The notes under the pieces are model-generated. The model worked only from the letters and a program-made list of their open reading frames with translations. It searched no databases and was not told the origin of the DNA. From Cytophagales bacterium (GTDB taxonomy: Bacteria; Bacteroidota; Bacteroidia; Cytophagales; Cyclobacteriaceae), in assembly GCA_033344775.1 (NCBI GenBank), contig JAWPMT010000005.1, positions 1,843,501-1,907,500 on the forward strand: 64,000 nt of DNA, written 5' to 3'. The position numbers and the translations under genes were made by a program. How positions within the stretch are numbered: position 1 is the first letter of the stretch; each line of letters starts with the position of its first letter. Of this stretch, positions 1-9,107 are shown piece after piece.

Positions 1-60
1 CTCTTCGGGCTTTATCTCGCTGTTTTTGCTTATCTATATTTGAAAATTAGTAGAGTTTGA
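1..60 (+). CDS. C-terminal tail of a membrane protein (partial)
   Basis: The first 19 codons of the window form an open frame that ends at TGA (58-60). The residues are almost all hydrophobic (LFGLYLAVFAYLYLK) and close with a short basic tail, as at the end of a last transmembrane helix. The rest of the gene is outside the window, so the product cannot be named. It could also be a chance frame; the strong hydrophobic run is the only support. Confidence 0.4.
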   Translation, partial: LFGLYLAVFAYLYLKISRV

Positions 61-345
61 ATACTATCAGTATTTTGTAAGAATTAATACATCATTCTCT
101 TACCCCAGTGGGAGTAGTTCAACAGGTTCACAAGCAGTTCACGAACCACTTATCGACCTATACAAGCTGGAAACGCACAAAACCGAAGAAGTTCATTTAA
201 AATCGGAAACATCAACCGAGGCAAAAATTTTTTCGGTGATTCAAATGGGCATTTTCTGCTTCAGGCAGCACTTATTTCGATCTTCTTGTAAAAAAACCCA
301 CCCTTTCTTTATCGGGTATTTGGAAGAATTCTTGTTTCTTAACGG

Positions 346-1563
346 ATGCCTAAACCCTGCCTGATCGTGAACTGTAAAAAGTGCTTTTTCCTTGTCCTTA
401 TCCTCATCATCTTCTTTGATTCGTATGCACAGGTTCCGGTGATGCCAGATGATTTTCGGGTGAACTTACCAAATCAAAATCGGGGCATTGAAGAGGCGAT
501 TTCATGGTATGAGCTTGATTACAGATATCCAACCATTGATCTTCGTGGCCTTCACGAGCTTACTTCCCATCACCTACCAGATTCAGTCATTATAGTTCCT
601 CCAGAACTGAATCAATACAGTAAAATGACGATACTGGTGGGCGTGACTGGTGATCAAAATCGGCCTACTTTGATTATCTGGCTGGCAGCAAATTATCATA
701 CCAATCGCATTATCCTCTACACGGATCAGAACCAGGACAGGAACTTCATCAACGACAGAAAACCTTTGAAAATCCGAAGAGGCGGAGAATTGGTAAAGAT
801 TCGTATCACCACTTCAAATGGGGATTTGCTGTTGGATTTGATGCCTCCTCAACGTGTCAATGAAACCTATCAATTGCGACCAATCTACGATGGGTTATCA
901 CTTAGTTTCACTGCAGGTATCGGTGTTGGGAACCTTGATTATCGTTTCATCGATCTGACTTACGATCAACCGACTACCTACGCTGTAAGGTTTGTCGAAA
1001 AGGGTATAAAAGCCGGACTGACTTATCAGTGGCGACAATTCCAGCTTGGAGGAAGTGTGGCTTTACAAAATCATTTCTTCTACACCTCTACCCTGGACAT
1101 CAAAAAAGGAGAGCCCATACGTCTGGAAGTTCCCGATCCGAATTTACCAGGAAGAACTACCTTCATCACCGTAGAAAATGTGGAAAAACTCACCAATAAG
1201 GACGTCCACTCAAAAAATCGGCTGCAAACCACGCTCTTTGCATCCTATGCATTTCAATTCGGTAATAATTTCTCATTGCAACCGGTCGTAGGCGTAGGTC
1301 TTATATCCTATCTGGACCCAACCTATACCCGATTATCTAATGAAGAAAATGAAACGTACGACTTAAATCCCTATTGGTTTTATGAATTCGGTGCTAGAAC
1401 TGAATTTACCGTCGGACTTCAAAAAGCCGTGTACCTGGAATTCTTATACGCTGTAGAAAATTGGATGCCGAACAACTTCATCAGTACAGTCTCTCACGAA
1501 AATCTGGAGGTTAACCTGACTGTATGGAGGTTCAATCTAGGTTACCGATTCAAAGCATTTTAA
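346..1563 (+). CDS. Outer-membrane beta-barrel-like exported protein
   Basis: 405 aa. Residues 1-29 form a signal peptide: a basic start, a long FLVLILIIFF core, and an AQ cleavage site typical of Bacteroidota. The first half (about 30-180) is a soluble region with no domain I recognise. From about residue 185 the chain shows alternating short beta strands (LSFTAGIGVGNLDYRF, LTYQWRQFQLGGSVALQN, QTTLFASYAFQF, FELGAR-type) and ends RFNLGYRFKAF, with a terminal aromatic residue as in outer-membrane barrels. I infer an outer-membrane protein of unknown function. It converges on the dioxygenase-like gene with only 17 bases between the stops and has no visible terminator of its own. Confidence 0.7.
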   Translation: MPKPCLIVNCKKCFFLVLILIIFFDSYAQVPVMPDDFRVNLPNQNRGIEEAISWYELDYRYPTIDLRGLHELTSHHLPDSVIIVPPELNQYSKMTILVGVTGDQNRPTLIIWLAANYHTNRIILYTDQNQDRNFINDRKPLKIRRGGELVKIRITTSNGDLLLDLMPPQRVNETYQLRPIYDGLSLSFTAGIGVGNLDYRFIDLTYDQPTTYAVRFVEKGIKAGLTYQWRQFQLGGSVALQNHFFYTSTLDIKKGEPIRLEVPDPNLPGRTTFITVENVEKLTNKDVHSKNRLQTTLFASYAFQFGNNFSLQPVVGVGLISYLDPTYTRLSNEENETYDLNPYWFYEFGARTEFTVGLQKAVYLEFLYAVENWMPNNFISTVSHENLEVNLTVWRFNLGYRFKAF

Positions 1564-1580
1564 TTTCTGTTTTTGAAAGC

Positions 1581-2264
1581 TTATCCCGCCACTTTGATCC
1601 TTTCCGTAAGAACATAGCCGTCCGTCGTATTTCCCACGACTGATGTTGCCATATTTCTATTGAGGCTTGCTCCAAATGCTCCGTCTTCCTCATTAGACGT
1701 ATCGAAATTTCCATTATATCCATTGGATTCATAGACCGTATTTGAAACGTCTTCGGGAAATGCGGTTTGCGTTATTAAAAGAGACTCACCATTCGTGCGC
1801 TTGATCTCCAGATGCAAATGTGGCGCTCGTCCGGGATACCATCCAGGGTAAATACTGATGAAAGAGGCTACACCATCCGCTCCGGTCGTTTGTCTTCCTC
1901 GCAAAAAGCTTTGATTGGTAAAGTCTCCCTCTAATTGTCCGGAGTACTCCGAATAATTCCCTTTTGCATCACAATGCCAGACATCCACCAACACACCGGC
2001 CAATGGTTCACAATTATCGTTTGTATTTTCTACCTTGATCATGATTTGTAAAGGAATACCTGACCGATCCCCAACGATATTTTCTCTGATCAAATCCGCA
2101 GGACTCTTAATTGGAAATGGCCCGGCCGTTTCTGCAGGAGATACCTGACAGGCAGCTGCCTCAATGACGGGTTCGTCTTCTATGCAAGAGGTGATCACTG
2201 AGGGAATAGTAACCATTGCTCCTACTCCCATCAATCCTTCCTTGATAAATTTCTTTCTATCCAT
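1581..2264 (-). CDS. Intradiol ring-cleavage dioxygenase-like protein
   Basis: 227 aa. The N-terminus (MDRKKFIKEG plus a hydrophobic stretch ending SVITSC) looks like an export signal with a lipobox cysteine near residue 27, so the enzyme is probably anchored in the envelope. The body matches the protocatechuate/catechol 1,2-dioxygenase beta-sandwich: ETAGPFPI near 45-52, VDVWHCDAKGNYSEY near 88-102 (first Fe(III) tyrosine), GWYPGRAPHLHLEI near 141-154 (second tyrosine and the histidine ligands). In the family these residues bind non-haem Fe(III) and split the ring of catechols between the hydroxyls. It is the last gene of a three-gene operon with two lipoproteins; the substrate is not evident, and no other aromatic-catabolism genes are nearby. 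Confidence 0.8.
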   Translation of the reverse strand: MDRKKFIKEGLMGVGAMVTIPSVITSCIEDEPVIEAAACQVSPAETAGPFPIKSPADLIRENIVGDRSGIPLQIMIKVENTNDNCEPLAGVLVDVWHCDAKGNYSEYSGQLEGDFTNQSFLRGRQTTGADGVASFISIYPGWYPGRAPHLHLEIKRTNGESLLITQTAFPEDVSNTVYESNGYNGNFDTSNEEDGAFGASLNRNMATSVVGNTTDGYVLTERIKVAG

Positions 2265-2280
2265 TTATTGAAAAAATTAG

Positions 2281-2904
2281 CTATTGAGTTAACAGGCCAT
2301 ACTGTGCTATTTCCTGATCAGTCATCCAGTGAATGTCATCCGCTGGAGCAGCATTAATCGTGAAATAATAAAAATCTTCCGCTTCTTGCTGTGTGAAACC
2401 TACCGACATATAATAGTCGATGTAGGGTTGGTGAAATTCGTGCCCAACCGGAAAATCAGTAGCTGAAACGAAGTTGCCATTATCGTCTTCACCTGCCCAG
2501 GAATGAACGCCAATACGTGTATTAGCACCCATTGTTCTTCTCTCTCCAGCCAGGAAAAAATCACTCCCTCCTGAAGCAATCAAGCCATTGTCATTGACAT
2601 GTATGTTGGTCCCGCGTTGATGAACCAATGCGGATAATTGCAAGTTGATTTCATCGTCTTCAGAACCATCACAATTGATGATGTGAATGGTATTAATATT
2701 AGGATAGGAATCAATCAAGGCATTGAAATGATTGAGGGAAGCACTGTTGATCACACCATCTAACTCAATCGTATTTTCATCTATTACTTCAAAAATTCCA
2801 AACCCCGTTTCACTTATACCTTCATCACCTGTGCATGAGACCAAAAAGAGCCCATGTGCCAACAGCAGCATGAACAGGGACTTTACTATTTGTTCTTTTT
2901 TCAT
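2281..2904 (-). CDS. ClpP/SDH-superfamily-like lipoprotein
   Basis: 207 aa. A lipoprotein signal ends at FLVSC (Cys about 24). The body resembles the periplasmic ClpP-like family (COG3904 type): IELDGVINSAS for the first strand, a long acidic linker, then SGGSDFFLAGERRTMG followed by TRIGVHSW. In that family the first serine of the SxCx(5)AG segment is the nucleophile and the His of GFH/GVH is the base; both are present here, though the spacing comes from my own alignment by eye. It is 3 bases after the upstream lipoprotein and 16 bases before the dioxygenase-like gene, so all three are probably co-transcribed. Role unknown; a surface or periplasmic serine hydrolase is an inference. Confidence 0.6.
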   Translation of the reverse strand: MKKEQIVKSLFMLLLAHGLFLVSCTGDEGISETGFGIFEVIDENTIELDGVINSASLNHFNALIDSYPNINTIHIINCDGSEDDEINLQLSALVHQRGTNIHVNDNGLIASGGSDFFLAGERRTMGANTRIGVHSWAGEDDNGNFVSATDFPVGHEFHQPYIDYYMSVGFTQQEAEDFYYFTINAAPADDIHWMTDQEIAQYGLLTQ

Positions 2905-2907
2905 CGT

Positions 2908-3768
2908 TTATCGTTTATAAGTGCCATCAGGTAAAACCAAAGGCATTTTGTATTGTGGATCTGTCAGTAATTCAAAAATTGCTTTATCTGTGCTTTCTAC
3001 CAATTCTGGTGTATTCAATTTCCATTCATGCCCGATTTCATCGAATCGATTTTCTTGTGCGCCCATTAGGGAAGTCAAGGCCCAGTACAGGTACTCAATG
3101 GTTTGGCAATCGGCATAATCGCATGTCTCATCATCATATGCATACCAGGCACTTTCAGGGTACTGATCAGGAATGGTTAAAAATTTCCCTCCTCGTGCTA
3201 TGTCCATCGCATTTGCCAGATCTGAGCCTTCGTTTTGACCAAAAGCAGTGGGATATGCAAAGGAATGCCCCGCATTGTTAATGATATGTAGCACCTCTTC
3301 CAAGGCCGCATCAAAACGTCCTATTTTTCCTCCGGAGACATAATTAGGATTTGTTTCATCATTTCCCAGATCCTGACCGATTCGATCAGATGGAGGCTCA
3401 AGGTCTAAATCACTTTCTCGTGACCACATCACCAGAAAAGCTTTGTTCTCCAACATTTTATCGAGCACCAACTGATCATCGACTGTACCGTCCTCATCAT
3501 TGTCCAGGTATTGGGCCATGATATTGGCTGCATGTAACAACTTTTCATCTTCTACGGCAGGCACCGCATATATATCAATTCCAAACACAACCACTTTCCG
3601 GTTAAAAGAGCCTAGCCCAGGATCATTGTGTGCAACTATGGTAAAATTGGGATCATTCCCAGGGTCAATATTTTGAGTGATTGAAATCCCATCATCACTT
3701 CCACATCCTTGTATGATGCCAAAAAACAAGAACAAGAGGGTTGTCATTACTTTGATTTTTTCCTTCAT
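2908..3768 (-). CDS. Uncharacterised lipoprotein with Ca-binding-like loop
   Basis: 286 aa, first gene of the 3768-1581 operon. The signal peptide ends in a lipobox (FGIIQGC, Cys about 22). I do not recognise the family. Visible features are an EF-hand/thrombospondin-like acidic loop DNDEDGTVDD near residues 89-98, and EEVLHIINNAGH near 157-168 followed by a C-rich DETCDYADCQTIEYLYWAL segment near 213-231. The glutamate/histidine spacing in the second motif is metallopeptidase-like but is not a canonical HExxH. Several late acidic and tryptophan residues suggest an extracytoplasmic binding or hydrolytic protein. The leader carries a strong hairpin with a T-tract (3784-3830). Confidence 0.65.
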   Translation of the reverse strand: MKEKIKVMTTLLFLFFGIIQGCGSDDGISITQNIDPGNDPNFTIVAHNDPGLGSFNRKVVVFGIDIYAVPAVEDEKLLHAANIMAQYLDNDEDGTVDDQLVLDKMLENKAFLVMWSRESDLDLEPPSDRIGQDLGNDETNPNYVSGGKIGRFDAALEEVLHIINNAGHSFAYPTAFGQNEGSDLANAMDIARGGKFLTIPDQYPESAWYAYDDETCDYADCQTIEYLYWALTSLMGAQENRFDEIGHEWKLNTPELVESTDKAIFELLTDPQYKMPLVLPDGTYKR

Positions 3769-3783
3769 AAATAGCTAAAAAAT

Positions 3784-3830
3784 AAAAAAGCACATACACC
3801 AGCTACCAAATGATAACTGAGGTATGTGCC
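3784..3830 (-). terminator. Intrinsic terminator or leader attenuator on the minus strand
   Basis: Read on the minus strand, GCACATACCTCAG pairs with CTGGTGTATGTGC (13-base arms, two mismatches, about 13-base loop) and is followed by TTTTTTATTTTTT. That is a good Rho-independent terminator. It sits about 20 bases upstream of the 3768 start, so it either ends a transcript from 3830-4110 or acts as an attenuator in the leader of the three-gene operon. Confidence 0.55.
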
Positions 3831-4110
3831 TAAACACAAGTCATTTTACTTATTTCCCAATTTCTTCCTCAGTGATGGAAACAAGTAATGCCTTCCGGCA
3901 ATATGTTGACTTTCTTAATCTAGTACAAATACTCCTTCAATTCCCCTACTATGAATATGAAAGGTACGCTTCAAAATCCTCCCCACCTGTGGCAACTGTT
4001 TTGTTGGTTGTCTCCGTAATAGGCCCAAACCTGCTGATCTTGAACTAGCGGTGTTCGTTGATGAATCCATAAGTGTGCATCCCATTTGTCGCCCGGCTTC
4101 TCTCGGAATC
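3831..4110 (-). other. Gene-free stretch with possible decayed reading frame
   Basis: About 280 bases without a convincing gene. On the minus strand a stop-bounded frame reads EKPGDKWDAHLWIHQRT and continues to QVWAYYGDNQQN before a TGA; a shift of one frame then gives TVATGGEDFEAYLSYS. This may be a frameshifted remnant of a short gene served by the adjacent minus-strand terminator, or chance. The reading is weak because no family is recognised. Confidence 0.25.
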
Positions 4111-4151
4111 GTTAATTGGATTTAGCATATTTAAAATATAACTTTTTAAAC

Positions 4152-6458
4152 ATGCAAAGACATATTTACAAGTTTTATACGCCCCTGGCTTTAATGATTT
4201 GCTTCTCCTTGTGCCTTTTCATCAGCTCTTGTACGGAAGAAACACCGGAAGAGCCGTTCGCGGCAACGGCTGCTATATCGACTTCCGTATCAACGGTAAC
4301 TGAAGGCGGAAACAGTCCGGAAATTACCATCAGTTTTAACACCGACAATACTTCGGGAAGTGCACTAACCATTCGATATACGGTCAGTGGCTCCGCTTCT
4401 TCCGGGACCGATTATTCCGCAATCACCGGCTCCATAAGTATTCCGGATGGAGATACAGAAGCTTCTTTTTCTATTGAAGTGTTGGATGATGAAGCTGTTG
4501 AAGAAAATGAAACGATCATTATCACTCTGGATACTTCAGGCCAGCCGGACGGGATAAGCATCGGAAACAGTAATAGCATCACAATTACGATTCAGGACAA
4601 TGATGAAGAAGAGCAAAACAATGATCCCAATCAAATCTCTATTTCAGCGGATGTCACAGATATCTTAGAGGGAGAGACCAATCCGGTCATCACTTTTTCC
4701 TTGAGTCAGGTTCTGGAATCTGAAATGTCGTTTGATTACAGGATCTCCGGAACTGCCGAAAATGGGATCGATTACACCGAATTAAGTGGAAGTATCACAA
4801 TTGCTAGTGGCGAACAATCGGGGGCGCTTGAAATAGAATTGACCGATGATGAAGAAGTAGAAGAAGCGGAAACCATCATTATTTCTATCAATGGCATGGC
4901 GCTTCCTTCGGGTATTGTGATTGGAGAAAACAGAGAAGTCACTATCACCGTCTCCGATAACGACGAAGCGCAAATCATCGTAAACGTTGAAGCCGTTTCA
5001 AATGGCGCAGAAGGTGGTGATAATCCCTCTTTCGAAATCATATTGGATCAGCCAGTTACTGAGGCAACGACATTTATTTATTCCCTGTCAGGCACAGCAA
5101 CCGCCGACGAAGATTTCACCAGTCCTTTGGGAGAAGTAACGATTGAAGCAAATGAGGAATCGACCGTATTTGAAATTACTTTGATCGATGACGAAGCGGT
5201 CGAAGACGAGGAAACCATAATAGTGACGCTTGTAGCAGCTGATCTTCCCGAAGGGTTTCTACTGGGTGAAAGTACTGAAGCCACCGCTACCATAAGTGAC
5301 AATGACGAGGAAAACACCGCCACTCCAATCACGTTGACTTTTGATGCTTCTGATGGCAATAGCATTACGGTAGGCAGCTGGACAGAAGTCAATGATGCGG
5401 AAGGCTACATTATTCTAATTAATACCGAAAATGATTTTGATGACCTGGCAAATGATCAAAAAATTGCAGCCAGCACGACCTATGTAGGTACCGGGACGCA
5501 GGCTGTCTATGATTCAGAAATGTCGGAAGACTTTACGGTTACGTTATTACAAGATCAAACTACCTATTATTTCAAAGTAGTTCCATATGATTCCGATGGG
5601 GCTTACGATAACGATCAGGATACTTTCGAAGCGAGTACCATGAGTTGTACTACGGATAGTGAAACCGAAAACCAGGTTTGCTTTACCATATTTGAAGCGA
5701 ATGATACCCGATACATTGTCTCAAACCAGTATCCCGATCACGAAACAGGCAGCTTTCCAAACGCGGATGTCACAGCCGTAGCGTTGGAAACCAACATCGA
5801 TCTTACCCCGTCGAATACTGGAGAGGTTACGCTTGTCTATAACGAAACAGGGGGGCCTACACCCTCCAACCCAAATTTCTGGCGTTTTGGCGTCGCTTCG
5901 AATGGATTAGGTTACAATCCTATGGGCCTCAAACCCTGGACCAATCCTGATACGGGTGAAGAAAATTGGGAATGGCAAGCTGCTGTCGTCGATGAAGGAA
6001 ATACTTTCCTGGATGAATACAGTGGGCATGTGACTTCTCAGGGTCAATATCATTACCACGGAGACATTACAGGCCTTGCCACCGACGAAGATGGCAGTCG
6101 TCATTCATTGTTGTATGGATGGGCTGCTGATGGATTCCCAATCTACTATAAATACGCATACGTGATCTCTGACGATCCCAACAGTGGCATCATAGAACTG
6201 AAGTCAAGCTATCAATTGAAGTCTGGTGACCGTGGAGGAGATGGCACCACAGCACCTGATGGAACGCATGATGGCACATATATTCAGGATTATGAATTTG
6301 TAGAAGGATTAGGAGATTTGGATGAATGCAATGGAAGAATGGGCATCACTCCGGAATATCCCAATGGCACCTATTATTATGTCATCACAACCGACTTCCC
6401 GAAAATACCGAATTGCTTCGTCGGAACGCCCAGCGAAGATTTCCAAATTGGCAGGTAA
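4152..6458 (+). CDS. Calx-beta / YHYH-domain lipoprotein
   Basis: 768 aa from the ATG at 4152, chosen because the signal peptide (basic MQRHIYK, hydrophobic core, lipobox FISSC with Cys27) starts there; an in-frame ATG 36 bases upstream adds no useful residues. Three tandem Calx-beta-type domains follow at about 35-155, 160-270 and 272-380, each with the acidic signature DDEAVEENETIIITL or a close variant and ending in a DNDE calcium-binding turn. A fibronectin-III-like segment lies at about 390-500 (TYYFKVVPYDSDG). The C-terminal part (about 520-765) is a YHYH domain with GQYHYHGDITG near 632-642 and RHSLLYGWAADGFPIYYKY. I infer a Ca2+-stabilised surface lipoprotein; YHYH proteins have no settled function. 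It converges on the M13 peptidase across a shared terminator. Confidence 0.8.
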   Translation: MQRHIYKFYTPLALMICFSLCLFISSCTEETPEEPFAATAAISTSVSTVTEGGNSPEITISFNTDNTSGSALTIRYTVSGSASSGTDYSAITGSISIPDGDTEASFSIEVLDDEAVEENETIIITLDTSGQPDGISIGNSNSITITIQDNDEEEQNNDPNQISISADVTDILEGETNPVITFSLSQVLESEMSFDYRISGTAENGIDYTELSGSITIASGEQSGALEIELTDDEEVEEAETIIISINGMALPSGIVIGENREVTITVSDNDEAQIIVNVEAVSNGAEGGDNPSFEIILDQPVTEATTFIYSLSGTATADEDFTSPLGEVTIEANEESTVFEITLIDDEAVEDEETIIVTLVAADLPEGFLLGESTEATATISDNDEENTATPITLTFDASDGNSITVGSWTEVNDAEGYIILINTENDFDDLANDQKIAASTTYVGTGTQAVYDSEMSEDFTVTLLQDQTTYYFKVVPYDSDGAYDNDQDTFEASTMSCTTDSETENQVCFTIFEANDTRYIVSNQYPDHETGSFPNADVTAVALETNIDLTPSNTGEVTLVYNETGGPTPSNPNFWRFGVASNGLGYNPMGLKPWTNPDTGEENWEWQAAVVDEGNTFLDEYSGHVTSQGQYHYHGDITGLATDEDGSRHSLLYGWAADGFPIYYKYAYVISDDPNSGIIELKSSYQLKSGDRGGDGTTAPDGTHDGTYIQDYEFVEGLGDLDECNGRMGITPEYPNGTYYYVITTDFPKIPNCFVGTPSEDFQIGR

Positions 6459-6476
6459 TAATAATACAACAAACGA

Positions 6477-6510
6477 AAAAAGCCTTTCTACGCAATGTAG
6501 AATGGCTTTT
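6477..6510. terminator. Bidirectional terminator between convergent genes
   Basis: AAAAGCCTTTCTAC pairs with GTAGAATGGCTTTT around a short GCAAT loop. There are A-runs before and T-runs after the stem, so it can stop transcripts from both the YHYH gene and the opposing M13 peptidase gene. Confidence 0.7.
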
Positions 6511-6533
6511 CTCTTTAAATCCTCTGTATTGAA

Positions 6534-8591
6534 TTACCAGATCTTTACTCGCTCGGATTCTGGTTTCCAAAGCTCGTCACCTTCTTTGATGTCGAAGGCT
6601 TGATAGAACTGCTCCATGTTCTCCAATGGTCCGATGGCACGGAACATGGCAGGACTATGAGGGTCAGTTAATACTTGTGTTCTCAAGGTCTCATCACGGT
6701 ATTTGGTTCTCCAGATAGTGGCCCAGGATAAGAACAGGCGCTGCTCGGGCGTAAATCCATCAATTTTTCCAGGATTACCATTTTCAGCCAAATAGATCTG
6801 CAGCGCATCATATGCTGCATTCAGCCCACCAAGATCACCGATGTTTTCACCCAGGGTTAATTTTCCTTGAACGTAAACACTGTCCAGCGCTTCATAACCG
6901 TCAAATTGTGCCACCAATTGATCCGCTCGAGCATTGAAATTTTCACGATCTTCATCGGTCCACCAGTTGATCATGTTCCCTTCAAAATCGAATCGACTTC
7001 CCTGATCATCAAAACCATGAGAGATCTCATGACCAATCACAGCACCCATACCACCATAATTCACAGCGGCATCTGCCTCATAATTGTAAAAAGGTGGTTG
7101 TAAAATGGCCGCAGGAAATACAATTTCATTATTCAATGGATTGAAATAGGCATTGACCGTTTGTGGGCTCATTGCCCATAGAGTCTTATCTACTTCCTCT
7201 CCGATCTCACTGATGTTTTCATCAAACTGCCATTTCCAGGCATTTTCCATGTTGCTCAGAAAGCTGTAGAATTCTCCGGTATTTTCAATATTCAGCGCTC
7301 CGTATTCTCTCCATTTATCCGGATATCCGATTTTCACGGTCAGGTTATTCAGTTTCTTCAGTGCCTGCTCTTTCGAAGCATCACTCATCCATTCGAGATC
7401 TCTGATTCTCTTATCAAACGCCTTCATCAAATTTTCCACCATCTCCTCAGCACTCTTCTTCGCTTCTGGAGGAAAGGTTTCTGCAACATATACTTTACCA
7501 ATCGCTTCACCAATCACACTATTGGTCGCACCCAACACACGCTCCCATCTGGGTCGCATTTCCTCTGTACCACGAATGGTCTTGCCGTAGAAATCAAAAT
7601 TGGCTGCTACCAACTCATTGTTCATAAAGTTTGCGGCCCGATCTACAACATTCCATTTCAGGTAGGCTTTGGTGGCATCAAGGCTACTGCTTTCAAGCAC
7701 TTTACTCACTGTCGAGGTAAACTTGGGCTGCAACACAATCAAAGTATCAACTTTCGATAGGTCTACACCCAGCTGAGTCAAATATTGTTCCCAATTGATC
7801 ACAGGTGAAAGTTCTTGTAATTCTACAACCGTATGGGGGTTATACAACGCCGGAAGGTTCCTTGCCTCAATCGGAGTAAGAGAAGCCAAAGCCAGCTGAT
7901 TCTCGATTTCCATAATCCGATCAGCCATTTCAGTATAGTTACCTCCAACCTGAGCCAGTTCCAGAATATTCGCAAGGTGCATCAGGTATTTCTCTCGGAT
8001 CTCAACACTTTTCTCGTCGGTCTTAGTGTAGTAATCCCTGTTGGGAAGCCCCAAGCCACCTGCCGTGATATACAGTGAATTGATTTTACTGTTCTTCAAG
8101 TCTGGGAATGAGGAGACACCTTGGTAAGGTCCATATCCGCTTCGCTGAAGCTCAGCTAATAATTCCTGAACCTGGATCGTATTAGTCACTCCATCAATTT
8201 TATCGATCCAGCGGGCAATGGCTCCAACACCTACTGATTCGGCCCTTGAAGAGTCCATTCCTACCGCAAAAAGGTTGATGGCTTTTCTCTCATCGGAACC
8301 TTCGTTGAATTCAGGATTTTCTGCAGCACCTTCCATGATGTCCAGTACCATTTCGTTGTTCGCATCGCGCAATGCGGAGAACCCTCCCCACGATCCTTCG
8401 TCTGCGGGAATTTCAGCTTCTTTCAGCCAGCTGCCATTGGCAAACTGATAAAAATTTTCCTTTGGATCTACAGATTGATCCAGATTCGCCATGTCCAGAG
8501 CAGGTGGCATTTCTCGGCCCGCTTTTTCAGCTTCCGGGGCACAAGCTATCATGACAGTCACCAAAAGTGCTATCCATAATGTATTCTTCAT
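6534..8591 (-). CDS. M13 family zinc metallopeptidase lipoprotein (neprilysin/PepO-like)
   Basis: 685 aa. The start at 8591 is preferred over the ATG at 8681 because MKNTLWIALLVTVMIAC forms a clean lipoprotein signal (Cys about 17). The N-terminal M13 domain begins at about residue 40 (DPKENFYQFANGSWL). The catalytic core has VNAYFNPLNNEIVFPAAILQ (substrate-binding NAY motif), HEISHGFDDQG near residue 518 (HExxH zinc site) and ENIGDLGG near 577 (third zinc ligand Glu and following Asp). The C-terminus ends ESERVKIW; the family's terminal CxxW is replaced, as is usual in bacterial members without the disulfide. It probably degrades peptides in the periplasm or at the surface. It stands alone in its transcript. 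Confidence 0.93.
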   Translation of the reverse strand: MKNTLWIALLVTVMIACAPEAEKAGREMPPALDMANLDQSVDPKENFYQFANGSWLKEAEIPADEGSWGGFSALRDANNEMVLDIMEGAAENPEFNEGSDERKAINLFAVGMDSSRAESVGVGAIARWIDKIDGVTNTIQVQELLAELQRSGYGPYQGVSSFPDLKNSKINSLYITAGGLGLPNRDYYTKTDEKSVEIREKYLMHLANILELAQVGGNYTEMADRIMEIENQLALASLTPIEARNLPALYNPHTVVELQELSPVINWEQYLTQLGVDLSKVDTLIVLQPKFTSTVSKVLESSSLDATKAYLKWNVVDRAANFMNNELVAANFDFYGKTIRGTEEMRPRWERVLGATNSVIGEAIGKVYVAETFPPEAKKSAEEMVENLMKAFDKRIRDLEWMSDASKEQALKKLNNLTVKIGYPDKWREYGALNIENTGEFYSFLSNMENAWKWQFDENISEIGEEVDKTLWAMSPQTVNAYFNPLNNEIVFPAAILQPPFYNYEADAAVNYGGMGAVIGHEISHGFDDQGSRFDFEGNMINWWTDEDRENFNARADQLVAQFDGYEALDSVYVQGKLTLGENIGDLGGLNAAYDALQIYLAENGNPGKIDGFTPEQRLFLSWATIWRTKYRDETLRTQVLTDPHSPAMFRAIGPLENMEQFYQAFDIKEGDELWKPESERVKIW

Positions 8592-8770
8592 AACAATAAA
8601 CAAGATATTGGTCGGCAAGATATTTGCCATGGAAACTATCTGGAACAGATAATTAGAAGAACGGCCAAATAAACTGACCACAAAACCAGATAGCCTGAAA
8701 AGTTAAACGGCGAAACTTCACAGAATCGCCGTACGGTTAATAAATTTTAAGAAACTGTGGTATCGCAGGA

Positions 8771-8971
8771 TCAGGCAAGATCCTTGGTCAATTCATTTTG
8801 CATGTACCATTTCATCGACAAGAACTGAGATACTTTGTTAGGTAGTTCTTTCTGTCTGTCGATGTTGCGATCCAGATTCTTCAATACATTTTTAAGACAA
8901 TCTTGAAAAAGTACAGCTTCATCTAGTTCTGCTTCTAACTCTTTTGCTCTCTCTACGGTTGATGTACTCAT
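8771..8971 (-). CDS. Small helical protein, 66 aa
   Basis: I chose the ATG at 8971 (MSTSTVERAKEL); the frame extends upstream, but those residues look untranslated. The chain is strongly charged and helical, with a likely coiled coil over residues 5-45 (ELEAELDEAVLFQDCLKNVLKNLDRN) and a C-terminal segment SQFLSMKWYMQNELTKDLA. There is no signal peptide and I recognise no family. It could be a small regulatory or scaffold protein. It lies downstream of the sigma/anti-sigma pair on the same strand, but about 137 bases away. Confidence 0.5.
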   Translation of the reverse strand: MSTSTVERAKELEAELDEAVLFQDCLKNVLKNLDRNIDRQKELPNKVSQFLSMKWYMQNELTKDLA

Positions 8972-9107
8972 AATAACTGGGCTGATCGAAAAGGTTTCTT
9001 TAAAAAACTTAAGTGAAATTAAGATGCTTGCTTCAATGCAACATGACACCCTTGAGTCAACCGGAAAATGAACGGCCAAACAGGAAAAAAGAGGACTGCT
9101 TAAAAAA

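Noticed and set aside
61-345. Open frame of about 105 codons without ATG upstream of the first complete gene (KLVEFEYYQYFVRINTS...)
   Set aside because: No start codon, no recognisable domain, and the composition varies along its length. A frame of this size can occur by chance; a frameshifted C-terminus of the preceding gene cannot be excluded.
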